From contig SPJP01000027.1 in the NCBI GenBank assembly GCA_006844665.1, positions 1-33,850 on the forward strand: a DNA stretch of 33,850 bases, given 5' to 3'. The stretch is from Paracoccaceae bacterium. GTDB lineage: Bacteria; Pseudomonadota; Alphaproteobacteria; Rhodobacterales; Rhodobacteraceae. The notes under the pieces were generated by a model, which was not told the DNA's origin, ran no database searches, and worked only from the letters and a program-made list of their open reading frames with translations. The position numbers and the translations under genes are program-made. This document shows, piece by piece, positions 24,261 to 32,811 of this stretch (within the stretch, counting starts at the first letter, position 1; each line of letters opens with the position of its first letter).

Positions 24261-24752
24261 ATGAACGCTTCTCCTCCTGCCGCCTCGGCGACCGACGAAC
24301 AAACCAGCCTTCATCTTGGAGGCATGGCGGAAGGTACGTCGATTCTAACCGCGAAGGGCCTTGTGAATGTCGAGGATCTGTCCGCAGGGGACCGTATCCT
24401 GACCCGCGACAAAGGGGTTCAGCAAGTCAGCTTGATCACCCAACGTTTTATGGGTTTGGGCGAGGTTTTGCACGTCTCGCCAGCGGCTGTTGGCCATCCT
24501 GATGATGGCACAGAAATTGTCGTGGTCCCGTCCCAACGTCTGGTGCTGCGGGACTGGCGCGCCAAGGCAATGTTCGACCGTTCTATTGCACTGGTTTCGG
24601 CAAAACGGCTGATCGACGGCGAATATGTCCGCCGCCGTCCAGCGCAGAATCTGCGGATCTTTTCCCTGCATTTTGACGCGCTTCGGATCATCTATTCCGG
24701 CGATATTGAACTGGGCACCGCAACGCCCGTCACGCAAATGTTTGGCGCTTAG
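24261..24752 (+). CDS. Hint-domain protein, degenerate (no catalytic Cys)
   Basis: A 163-aa protein built around one Hint (Hedgehog/intein) fold: GMAEGTSILTAKG, VNVEDLSAGDRILTRDKG, then VVPSQRLVLRD. Catalytic Hint domains begin CFxxGT; here the aligned position reads GM, so the nucleophile is missing, and the usual His of the PQHR-like motif is also absent (PSQR). The protein is therefore unlikely to splice or autocleave. Standalone Hint proteins are common in Rhodobacterales, with no established role I can name. Start ATG 24261; the track's TTG at 24258 adds one residue. It converges with the nnr gene, 15 nt apart. Confidence 0.75.
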   Translation: MNASPPAASATDEQTSLHLGGMAEGTSILTAKGLVNVEDLSAGDRILTRDKGVQQVSLITQRFMGLGEVLHVSPAAVGHPDDGTEIVVVPSQRLVLRDWRAKAMFDRSIALVSAKRLIDGEYVRRRPAQNLRIFSLHFDALRIIYSGDIELGTATPVTQMFGA

Positions 24753-24767
24753 CGCCAGGGCCGCGCC

Positions 24768-26345
24768 TTAACCATTCGTTTTTTCGATCAGATCCTGCAA
24801 CACAGCGGGCACCGAGTCGACCAGATCGTCAGCGATCAATCCTGGCCCGAACCGCCGGGCCAGGTCCCCGTGAATCCATGTTGCATCGCTTGCCGCCTTA
24901 AACGGTTCCCACCCCCGCGCCACCAGCCCCGCAATCAGGCCGGCCAGCACATCGCCTGACCCCGCCGTCGCCAGATCCGGCGCAGCGCGGTGCGCCCCAC
25001 CATGAACCGCAACCGCCCCGTCCGGCTCTGCAATCACCGTCGCGGGGCCCTTCAGCAAGACCACCGCCCCCAAGGCCTGGGCCGCATCCTGGGCCGCTTG
25101 AACCCGACTATAGACCGGTGCGTTGTCTGCCGGGGCAGCCAAACGCTGGGCGATCTGGGGGCACAGTGCGGCAAACTCTCCTTCGTGCGGGGTCAGCACG
25201 CAGTTGGTATGCAGGCTGCGGCGGAAATCATCTGACCGGGCCAACAGACGCAAGGCATCCGCATCCAGTACAGCCGGGGTTCGGGCGGACAAAGCAGCCT
25301 CTACCAGATTCACCGCCCGCTGGTCCTGCCCCAAACCTGGCCCCAGACATACGCACGTCACCCGGGGGTCTGACACGGCTTGGGTCAAATCGCCTGCATC
25401 CTCAATCACTCGCTGCATCAAGGCCGCCGTTGGGCCTAGGCTATGCTCAAGCAGCGCGTCTTGCGGGCAGCCCACAGTGACAACCCCTGCCCCAATCCGC
25501 AGCGCCGCCCTTGCGGCCAGTTGTGCCGCCCCGCCGCTGCCCAAAGGACCCGACAGAACAACGCAGTGCCCATGGCGGAATTTGTGACCTGTAGGGGATT
25601 TCGCCAAGGCCTGCCCTTTGGACGCGCTTATCTGAGCAAACAGCCCGCCATATTCAGCGCGTGCTGCGGCCACAGAACGGCCCAGCGAGGCCACGACGAT
25701 TTGGCCGCAGACCTGTGGGCCGTGGTCCAGCACATGGCCCAGGAATGGCGCCTCGAATGTCACGGTCAGATCAGCGCGCAGGGCGTCATCTAGGTTGGAC
25801 GCCCCCAACACACGCCCCGAATCCGCGCACAGCCCCGACGGCACGTCCACCGCCACGACATAAGGTGTATCGGGGCGGCGCGCGGCAAGATCCCGGCGCA
25901 GGTCACGCAAGATGCGAAACGGCCGGGTCAACCCGCTGCCAAAGATCGCGTCGATGACAAGCGCGTAGTCCGACATCTGCCGTCCCAAAGCAGAAAAGCC
26001 ACCTGCACTGAACTGTTTGCCCAAACCAACCCATTTTTGCGCCATTGCCTGCGCTGCTTCCCCTTTGGGCGGTGCAGTCTGCACCAGATCAACCTGCCAT
26101 CCGGCATGGGCCAGCAGCCGCGCAATCACATAGCCATCGCCCCCATTATTGCCCGGACCACACAGAACCAATGCCCGTGCGGGGCTTTGTGCAAGGCGGG
26201 GCCATTTGGCCTGAATCGCCGCCCAAACCGACCTGCCTGCTGTCTCCATAAGCTCTTTTGCCGTGACCGCGCCTGAATTTATGGCAAGCGCCTCTATTTC
26301 ACGCATTTGGGCCGCGGTCAGCAGGGGGAAATCATCCATCGGCAA
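24768..26345 (-). CDS. nnr: Bifunctional NAD(P)HX epimerase/dehydratase
   Basis: A 525-aa repair enzyme for damaged NAD(P)H hydrates. Residues about 1-215 are the YjeF_N epimerase domain, with GPGNNGGDGYV at 63-73. Residues about 230-520 are the ADP-dependent dehydratase domain, with AGSGDVLAGLIAGL (D465 catalytic candidate), VLDADALRLLA and VCLGPGLGQD. Fusion of both is usual in bacteria. The start could be the first or third residue (MPMDD). It is divergent from glnB with a 160-nt gap. Confidence 0.95.
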   Translation of the reverse strand: MPMDDFPLLTAAQMREIEALAINSGAVTAKELMETAGRSVWAAIQAKWPRLAQSPARALVLCGPGNNGGDGYVIARLLAHAGWQVDLVQTAPPKGEAAQAMAQKWVGLGKQFSAGGFSALGRQMSDYALVIDAIFGSGLTRPFRILRDLRRDLAARRPDTPYVVAVDVPSGLCADSGRVLGASNLDDALRADLTVTFEAPFLGHVLDHGPQVCGQIVVASLGRSVAAARAEYGGLFAQISASKGQALAKSPTGHKFRHGHCVVLSGPLGSGGAAQLAARAALRIGAGVVTVGCPQDALLEHSLGPTAALMQRVIEDAGDLTQAVSDPRVTCVCLGPGLGQDQRAVNLVEAALSARTPAVLDADALRLLARSDDFRRSLHTNCVLTPHEGEFAALCPQIAQRLAAPADNAPVYSRVQAAQDAAQALGAVVLLKGPATVIAEPDGAVAVHGGAHRAAPDLATAGSGDVLAGLIAGLVARGWEPFKAASDATWIHGDLARRFGPGLIADDLVDSVPAVLQDLIEKTNG

Positions 26346-26493
26346 GTCCTACTTTTCTTTTTGCACCATTTTCGAACTTAACGCACAAAAATTAGGCATC
26401 GGGTAGAGATTCACTCTTACAACCTGCCCCACGCGGGGGTCGTCAATTGTAGGACCCAAGTGAAAGTGTTTTTCAAGGCTCGCCACACGTTAG

Positions 26494-26844
<351 letters not shown>

Positions 26845-26854
26845 ATCAGAATTA

Positions 26855-26880
26855 CGGCGCGAGGGTCCTCCCCCGCGCCG
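26855..26880 (+). promoter_or_regulatory. Intercistronic hairpin between glnB and glnA
   Basis: GGCGCGAGGG (26856-26865), TCCT loop, CCCCCGCGCC (26870-26879), with an outer C-G pair: an 11-bp stem with one mismatch and no T-run. It may stabilise the glnB message or partly attenuate glnA (inference). Confidence 0.55.
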
Positions 26881-26938
26881 CCGACCACCCGCCGGTGCTG
26901 TTCCGGCGTAAGATATTCAAACCGAAAGGGAACCTCAG

Positions 26939-28345
26939 ATGAGCAACGAAGCCGTTCTGTCAATGATCAAGGATGAAAGCATCGAGTATGTCGACATCCG
27001 CTTTACCGATCCACGGGGCAAACTCCAGCACGTGACGGTCATGTCCGATCAGGTTGACGCCGATTTCCTCGAAGAGGGCTTCATGTTTGACGGCTCTTCC
27101 ATCGCGGGCTGGAAGTCGATCGAAGAATCCGACATGAAACTGATGCCGGACACAGATAGCGCCTATCTCGATCCGTTCTATGCAGAAAAAACACTCTGCA
27201 TTCACTGTTCTGTTGTCGAGCCTGACACAGGTGAGCCTTATGCCCGTGACCCACGCGGCACAGCCGAAAAAGCCGAAGCTTACCTGAAGTCTTCCGGCAT
27301 TGGCGACGTTTCCTACTTTGGTCCAGAAGCCGAATTCTTCCTGTTTGACGACGTTCGCTTCTCGAACTCGATCAACAAGGTTTCCTACGAAGTTGATGCC
27401 CAGGACGCGTCCTGGAACACAGATACCGAGTATGAAATGGGCAACATGGGCCACCGCCCTGGCGTCAAAGGCGGTTACTTCCCAGTAAACCCAACTGACG
27501 CTGCCCAAGACCTGCGTTCGGAAATGCTGTCCACCATGAAGCGCATGGGCATGAAAGTTGACAAGCACCACCACGAGGTTGCGTCTTGTCAGCACGAGCT
27601 GGGCCTGATCTTTGGATCGCTGACCCACCAGGCGGACGAACTGCAGAAATATAAGTACGTGATCCACAACGTGGCCCACGCCTACGGCAAATCTGCAACC
27701 TTCATGCCAAAGCCAATCGCAGGCGACAACGGCACAGGCATGCACGTGAACATGTCCATCTTCAAAGACGGCAAGCCTCTGTTCTCTGGCGACCAGTACG
27801 CTGACCTGTCCGAAGAAGCCTTGTTCTTCATCGGCGGCATCCTGAAGCACGCCAAAGCGTTGAACGCGTTCACAAACCCATCGACCAACAGCTACAAGCG
27901 TCTGATCCCTGGTTTTGAAGCCCCCGTTCTGCGTGCTTATTCCGCGCGTAACCGGTCTGGTTGTGTTCGGATCCCATGGGCCGAAAACCCCAAGGCAAAG
28001 CGTGTAGAAGCGCGTTTCCCTGATCCAGCATCCAACCCATACCTGTGCTTCGCAGCGCTGCTTATGGCTGGCCTGGACGGCATCAAGAATAAGATCCATC
28101 CTGGTGAAGCGTCTGACAAAGACCTGTATGACCTGCCCGCAGAAGAGCTGGCCGGCATCCCAACAGTTTGCGCAAGCTTGCGTGAAGCCATGGACGAGCT
28201 GGAAAAAGACCACGAGTTCCTGCTGGCCGGTGACGTGTTCACCAAAGACCAGATCGAAGGCTACATGGAGCTTAAGTGGGAAGAAATCTACGCTTACGAG
28301 CACACTCCGCATCCGGTTGAATTCCAGATGTATTACAGCTGCTAA
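26939..28345 (+). CDS. glnA: Glutamine synthetase type I
   Basis: A 468-aa type I glutamine synthetase, which joins ammonia and glutamate using ATP. Residue Y397 (SDKDLYDLP) is the adenylylation site, so it is regulated by GlnE. Active-site motifs [30 protein letters not shown] and [18 protein letters not shown] are intact. It is 94 nt after glnB with a hairpin between, and ends in a terminator. Confidence 0.97.
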   Translation: MSNEAVLSMIKDESIEYVDIRFTDPRGKLQHVTVMSDQVDADFLEEGFMFDGSSIAGWKSIEESDMKLMPDTDSAYLDPFYAEKTLCIHCSVVEPDTGEPYARDPRGTAEKAEAYLKSSGIGDVSYFGPEAEFFLFDDVRFSNSINKVSYEVDAQDASWNTDTEYEMGNMGHRPGVKGGYFPVNPTDAAQDLRSEMLSTMKRMGMKVDKHHHEVASCQHELGLIFGSLTHQADELQKYKYVIHNVAHAYGKSATFMPKPIAGDNGTGMHVNMSIFKDGKPLFSGDQYADLSEEALFFIGGILKHAKALNAFTNPSTNSYKRLIPGFEAPVLRAYSARNRSGCVRIPWAENPKAKRVEARFPDPASNPYLCFAALLMAGLDGIKNKIHPGEASDKDLYDLPAEELAGIPTVCASLREAMDELEKDHEFLLAGDVFTKDQIEGYMELKWEEIYAYEHTPHPVEFQMYYSC

Positions 28346-28366
28346 TCCAGCCTGTAGCGAACTACG

Positions 28367-28395
28367 AAAAGGGCGGCCCATCGGGTCGCCCTTTT
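28367..28395 (+). terminator. Intrinsic terminator of glnBA
   Basis: AAAAGGGCG pairs with CGCCCTTTT across a short internal loop (an inner CCCATCGGG also pairs), followed by T's, about 21 nt after the glnA stop. Confidence 0.85.
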
Positions 28396-28451
28396 TGCTG
28401 CCCTGCCGGTTTGCCGCCATTTAAAGATCACATTTTGGCCCCGTTTCCGCG

Positions 28452-28466
28452 TTAACCATTTGTTAC
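28452..28466 (+). promoter_or_regulatory. CtrA-like binding site
   Basis: TTAACCATTTGTTAC: the TTAA-N7-TTAA consensus with one mismatch and a perfect TTAACCAT half. It ends 22 nt upstream of the next start codon, close to the expected -35/-10 region. Confidence 0.5.
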
Positions 28467-28488
28467 GAGTAACCAGAAGGGGCGTAGT

Positions 28489-28818
28489 ATGTCCGACCAA
28501 ACAGCCGAATTGTATGAAGATGAAGATCTGACGGAACCGCCGCTCAGCAAATTTTCTAGCCGTTTGCATGACGCAATCACTGCGTTCTTGTTGCTGGTCG
28601 CCTTCCCCTTCGGCTTTGCGCTATTGGCCTTGTCCAGCGTTTTTGGACGCTCGATGATCCGGGCGTTCAGCGTCGTGGTATTCCTATGCGCCGTGCATCT
28701 GGTCGCCGGGGTCAACATCATGCTGGGCAACGAATCCGTGGCCCATCTGTACGAACATGGCCCCAACTTAGTGACCCTGTTGGGCAAAGGGCTGACCGCC
28801 TTGTTGCCAAACGCCTAG
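28489..28818 (+). CDS. Small two-TM membrane protein, unknown
   Basis: A 109-aa protein. The N-terminus is acidic (AELYEDEDLTEPP), with hydrophobic spans at about 28-52 and 58-79, and a short C-terminal helix. I do not recognise a family. RBS AAGGGGCG upstream of ATG. It follows the glnA terminator and is probably monocistronic. A CtrA-like box just upstream makes cell-cycle or motility-type control possible. Confidence 0.65.
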   Translation: MSDQTAELYEDEDLTEPPLSKFSSRLHDAITAFLLLVAFPFGFALLALSSVFGRSMIRAFSVVVFLCAVHLVAGVNIMLGNESVAHLYEHGPNLVTLLGKGLTALLPNA

Positions 28819-29117
28819 GCTCAGGTCCCACGCATTTTCCTGCTCCGGTTTCGAACATCGCGCGAACCCGTGCCAACAGGCATAACCGGGACACCACCTT
28901 CGTTCCCATAGCCTGGCGCATCCCGGCCGATGCCTCGGTACCGATCCGCTGGGCGCGGTTTGGGTACGGACATAGGGCCTATGCACCTCGACTAGCCCGA
29001 AACCTGCCCCACTCGGACAGTGAAAAACGTAAAATGCGACGCTAAAACATGTCGGAAATTGAAAGGCATGGGCGCGAATCGCGGGGCAGTCTTGGGCATC
29101 ACCAGCCAAAGGCCGCC
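28819..29117 (+). other. Intergenic region upstream of dddP
   Basis: About 299 nt without a supported gene. The 119-aa and 113-aa track ORFs here show no recognisable motif. A perfect 13-bp dyad CATAGGGCCTATG (28971-28983) is a candidate operator about 135 nt before dddP. No convincing promoter was found. Confidence 0.6.
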
Positions 29118-30443
29118 ATGACCCAGCATTTCCGAGAGACCCGCAAAATCGACCCGACCCGTGGCGCGTTTCTGGGCGACGGCACGCCGAACGATGCCGA
29201 CCGGGTGGAAATTGGCCCGACCCAGCTGGCGTTTCAGGAATTCGAACAGGCCGGCCTACAGCTGCCCAATCTGGCCGATATGCGCCGCTACCGCTGGGAA
29301 CGCCTGACCCAACATATTGTGCAGCGCGACTATGGCGGCGTTTTGCTGTTTGACCCGCTGAACATCCGCTACGCCACCGACAGCACCAATATGCAGCTGT
29401 GGAACACCCATAACCCGTTTCGCGCCGTGCTGGTCTGCGCTGACGGCTATATGGTGATCTGGGACTATAAGAACTCGCCCTTTCTAAGCGGCTTTAACCC
29501 CCTGGTCCGCGAAGCCCGCTCGGGCGCGGATCTGTTCTATTTCGACCGCGGCGACAAGGTGGATGTGGCTGCCGACACCTTTGCGAACGAGGTCCGCACC
29601 CTGATCGCCGAGCATGGCGGCGGCAACAACCGGCTGGGCGTCGACAAGGTCATGATCCACGGCCTGCGCGCGCTTGAGGCCCAGGGCTTCCAGGTCATGC
29701 CGGGCGAGGAGCTGACGGAAAAGGCCCGCTCGATCAAGGGCCCGGACGAACTGCTGGCCATGCGCTGCGCCGTCCATTCCTGCGAAATCGCCATGGCCGA
29801 AATGGAGGCCGCCTGCCGCCCCGGCCTGTCAGAGGACGAGCTGTGGTCGGTCCTGCATGCCGAAAACATCAAGCGCGGCGGCGAATGGATTGAAACCCGC
29901 CTGCTGACCAGTGGTCCGCGCACCAATCCGTGGTTTCAGGAATGCGGCCCCCGGATCATCCAGAACAACGAAATCGTGGCCTTCGATACCGATCTGGTCG
30001 GCGTCTACGGCATCTGCAGCGATATGAGCCGCACCTGGTGGGTCGGCGACCGCAAACCCCGCCCCGATATGATCCAGGCCATGCAGATCGCTCATGACCA
30101 CATCATGATCAATATGGAGATGCTGAAGCCCGGCGTGAATATCGAGGACCTGTCCCGAAACACCCATGTGCTGCCCGACAAATACCAACAGCTGAAATAT
30201 GGCTGCCTGATGCACGGGGTGGGCCTGTGCGATGAATGGCCCCTGGTCGCCTATCCCGACCACATGGTCCCCGGCGCCTTCGACTACGTGCTGGAACCCG
30301 GCATGACCCTCTGCGTCGAGGCCCTGGTCGGCGAGGTCGGCAGCGACTTTATGATCAAACTGGAAGACCAGGTGGTGATCACCGAGGACGGCTACGAGAA
30401 CCTCTCCAAATACCCGTTCGATGGGCAGCTGATGGGGGCGTAG
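29118..30443 (+). CDS. dddP: DMSP lyase DddP
   Basis: A 441-aa M24-peptidase-fold DMSP lyase that splits dimethylsulfoniopropionate into dimethyl sulfide and acrylate. All metal ligands known from Ruegeria lacuscaerulensis DddP (D295, D297, D307, H371, E406, E421) are present with a constant -5 offset: D290, D292, D302, H366, E401, E416. The active-site Tyr corresponds to Y361 (KYGCLMHG). The start MTQHFRETRKIDPTRG at 29118 has an AAAGG RBS; the ORF-track start at 29049 adds 23 unlikely residues. It is the only obviously environment-specific metabolic gene here and marks the host as a DMSP-using marine bacterium. Convergent with the Sel1 gene, 19 nt apart. Confidence 0.95.
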   Translation: MTQHFRETRKIDPTRGAFLGDGTPNDADRVEIGPTQLAFQEFEQAGLQLPNLADMRRYRWERLTQHIVQRDYGGVLLFDPLNIRYATDSTNMQLWNTHNPFRAVLVCADGYMVIWDYKNSPFLSGFNPLVREARSGADLFYFDRGDKVDVAADTFANEVRTLIAEHGGGNNRLGVDKVMIHGLRALEAQGFQVMPGEELTEKARSIKGPDELLAMRCAVHSCEIAMAEMEAACRPGLSEDELWSVLHAENIKRGGEWIETRLLTSGPRTNPWFQECGPRIIQNNEIVAFDTDLVGVYGICSDMSRTWWVGDRKPRPDMIQAMQIAHDHIMINMEMLKPGVNIEDLSRNTHVLPDKYQQLKYGCLMHGVGLCDEWPLVAYPDHMVPGAFDYVLEPGMTLCVEALVGEVGSDFMIKLEDQVVITEDGYENLSKYPFDGQLMGA

Positions 30444-30462
30444 CCACGCCTTGCCCGCGTCG

Positions 30463-32175
30463 CTATTTTTGCTCCAACGCTTCTAAGGCCCGACACCCAA
30501 GCTCGTCCCCGCCGTCACAAGCTTCCTCAAAAAGCTCGACCGCACGCGAAACGTCCCGCGCAACGCCTGTTCCTTTGTAGTAGAGAGCACCGAGTATTGT
30601 GCAGCCAATCGCATTCCCACCGTCGCAATCTTCTCTAAAGATCTCGATCGCGCGCGCAACGTCCTGCGCAACGCCCGTTCCTTTGTAGTAGAGAGCACCG
30701 AGATTTCTGCAGCCAAGCCAATGCCCACCCTCGCAACCTTCCTTATAAAGCGCGGCCGCGCGCGCAAAGTCCTGCGCAACGCCCGTTCCGGCCCCGTAAA
30801 GAGTTCCAAGGTATGTACAGCCAAGCGCGTCCCCACCGTCGCAGCCTTCCTTATAAAGCGCGGCCGCGCGCGCATAGTCCTGCGCAACACCCGTTCCGTT
30901 ATCATAGAGAAAACCGAGGATTGTGCAGCCATTCGCATGCCCACCGTCGCAGCCTTCCTTATAAAGCTCCGCCGCGCGCGCATCGTCCTGCGCAACACCC
31001 GTTCCGGTCCCATAGAGAAAACCGAGTTTTGTGCAGCCAGGCGCATCCCCACCATCGCAGCCTTCCTCAAAAAGCGCAGCCGCGCGCGCATAGTCCTGCG
31101 CAACACCCGTTCCGTCCCGATAGAGATAACCGAGGTTTGTGCAGCCAGCCGCATTCTCGCCGTCGCAGGCGGCTCGAAAATGCTCGAATACCACCTCTGG
31201 GTCGATCTCATATCGACTTAGCCCTTTTTCAAGGCAAACAGCGCTTGCCCCCGTCGCGCAGCCTTGCAGCACCCGTTGCGCCTTGGCTTCTTCATCCTCC
31301 GTCAGCCGGGCGACCGCGTGGCATGTTTGCCCGCCGAACGCATTGCACAGGGTGTTTTCAAACCGGGATACCCCATCGGCGTCTTTTTGCAGCGGGACCA
31401 AGGCCACTAGGGTGCCTGCCCCGATCACCAGCCCGACAAAGGCCGCCAGCACAAAGGCCAGGTTGTCTTGGGCATCAAACCGTTCGGCCAGCCGGTAGCG
31501 GGCAAACAGGCGGATCGTCCAGCTGGACAGGATATACCCCCATGTCCAGACCGAAGTGATGAAGGTGGAATAAAAGAAGATCGAATAGATGCTAAACACG
31601 CCCAACAGCTCGCCTACCGAAAAATCACCGCCCTCGTTTAGCGGGGAAGCGGCGTAGGCGTAGATGGCCCCCAAGATGATCGCGGCGGTTATCGCCAAAT
31701 CGGCCAGCAGCACGCCAGCTTGCGCCCAAACGCTGCGCCAGCCGCGCATGCCCCTCAGCAACCAGCGGGTTTCCAGCAAGGACACATAGTCCGCGACCAC
31801 ATTGATCGCCAAACCGATGACCAAAACCTGCAAGAACGGGCGCGCATCCTCGGTCCGGGTCTGCATCGTCCCCTCGCCCCCCAGGACAATCCACAACGCC
31901 GTCACCGTTGTCAGGGACATAATGACCGAAAGAAAAATACACCGCAAGCTCAGGTGATTGCGTCCAAAGAACCCGTCGAACAGGGAACAGACACTGTCGC
32001 TCCACCGCTCTTCCTCGACCCCCATCAGGCGCAGGGTGATCGTTTCCCGCACATTTGGCGAAGCGATGCGCACCAGCAGCAAGGTCGCCGAAAACATCGC
32101 GCCCCCGACCCATAGCGCAAGGAACCATTCGTCAGCCAGGTTGCTGACAATGACGGCTGGATCAAATGAACTCAT
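30463..32175 (-). CDS. Six-TM protein with Cys-paired Sel1 repeats
   Basis: A 570-aa protein. Six predicted membrane helices (about 17-36, 79-99, 114-134, 152-175, 190-217, 239-261) precede a Cys-rich region and six 36-aa Sel1-like repeats at residues 344-559, with unit GCTxLGxLYxxGTGVAQDxARAAxLYKEGCDGG. Each has a C-x7-C pair across the repeat boundary (CDGGDAPGC), as in Helicobacter Hcp proteins, where the Cys form disulfides. The positive-inside rule predicts N- and C-termini in the periplasm, where disulfides could form. The function is unknown; Sel1 repeats usually bind proteins. Its end is close to dddP. Confidence 0.85.
   Translation of the reverse strand: MSSFDPAVIVSNLADEWFLALWVGGAMFSATLLLVRIASPNVRETITLRLMGVEEERWSDSVCSLFDGFFGRNHLSLRCIFLSVIMSLTTVTALWIVLGGEGTMQTRTEDARPFLQVLVIGLAINVVADYVSLLETRWLLRGMRGWRSVWAQAGVLLADLAITAAIILGAIYAYAASPLNEGGDFSVGELLGVFSIYSIFFYSTFITSVWTWGYILSSWTIRLFARYRLAERFDAQDNLAFVLAAFVGLVIGAGTLVALVPLQKDADGVSRFENTLCNAFGGQTCHAVARLTEDEEAKAQRVLQGCATGASAVCLEKGLSRYEIDPEVVFEHFRAACDGENAAGCTNLGYLYRDGTGVAQDYARAAALFEEGCDGGDAPGCTKLGFLYGTGTGVAQDDARAAELYKEGCDGGHANGCTILGFLYDNGTGVAQDYARAAALYKEGCDGGDALGCTYLGTLYGAGTGVAQDFARAAALYKEGCEGGHWLGCRNLGALYYKGTGVAQDVARAIEIFREDCDGGNAIGCTILGALYYKGTGVARDVSRAVELFEEACDGGDELGCRALEALEQK
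30499..31146 (-). repeat. Six tandem 108-nt repeats encoding Sel1 units
   Basis: Six in-frame 108-bp units at near-identical spacing; conserved blocks such as GCGCAGGAC and AACGGGCGTT-like segments recur every 108 nt. Their similarity suggests recent expansion or recombination. Many track ORFs on the other strand here are shadows of this repeat. Confidence 0.9.
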
Positions 32176-32305
32176 AACGGGTACTCACAGTCGCGAATGC
32201 ACCGCCAGCTTAGCAGGTTATTTCAAACATTCATCTGTTTGCGGCCCCTGTAGGGCAGATTTCCGCGCGTCCATTTCCCAAGGCACCCCGGGGGACAACA
32301 ACAAG

Positions 32306-32575
32306 CTATTCTGACGTTTTGGCCGCCTTGGCCCGTGGCTTGCGCGGGTTTTTTGCCTTGGCCTCGGCCGGGGATTTGGTGGACGTCTTGGCTTTGGCCG
32401 CGCGGGGTTTGGTGGCGGCTTTGCGGGCGGGTTTGGCTTTGGGCTTGGCCGGGCTAAGCGCGTCGATGGCCTTTAGCCAATGCTCTTGGTCGCGGCCCAT
32501 AGGTTGGCCTTCGTCCAGCCACAGCAAATAGGCGGCTTCGCGGATCTGGGCTTCGTCAAGGGTTGGGGTCGGCAT
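32306..32575 (-). CDS. DUF2934 protein with basic histone-H1-like tail
   Basis: An 89-aa protein. The first 40 residues (EAQIREAAYLLWLDEGQPMGRDQEHWLKA) are the DUF2934 motif. Residues about 42-89 are Lys/Ala/Pro-rich repeats (KPKAKPARKAATKPRAAKAK) like histone H1 or AlgP tails, so DNA binding is plausible (inference). Start ATG 32575 has an AAGGAG RBS; the track start at 32665 is rejected. Codon use is normal. Confidence 0.85.
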   Translation of the reverse strand: MPTPTLDEAQIREAAYLLWLDEGQPMGRDQEHWLKAIDALSPAKPKAKPARKAATKPRAAKAKTSTKSPAEAKAKNPRKPRAKAAKTSE

Positions 32576-32811
32576 AGGGTGGCTCCTTTGTGATCTGTTG
32601 TCAGTGAAATCCCTAGTGGTCTTTATCGGAATGCAGTTACGATGCGCGAATTGCTGCACCTGCACAATGGGGTGAATTTTGCGGGGCTATCCGTGTTGCA
32701 CCGCTGCAATTTGGGCTTGGATCGTCACCTCCCCGCGACTTGGCTGTAACACATCTTGCGTCTGTGGGATTGTGCTGCCACCTGTTGGTCTGTCTTAACG
32801 GAGCGTTCGCG

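Noticed and set aside
24768-24775. TTAACCAT, a CtrA half-site
   Set aside because: It coincides with the end of the nnr coding sequence and has no TTAA partner or downstream promoter context.
28686-29045. 119-aa plus-strand ORF
   Set aside because: Its first part is an out-of-frame shadow of the two-TM gene, and the rest has no motif or RBS.
30483-31559. Several long ORFs on both strands over the Sel1 region
   Set aside because: They repeat every 108 nt and are frame shadows of the tandem repeat.
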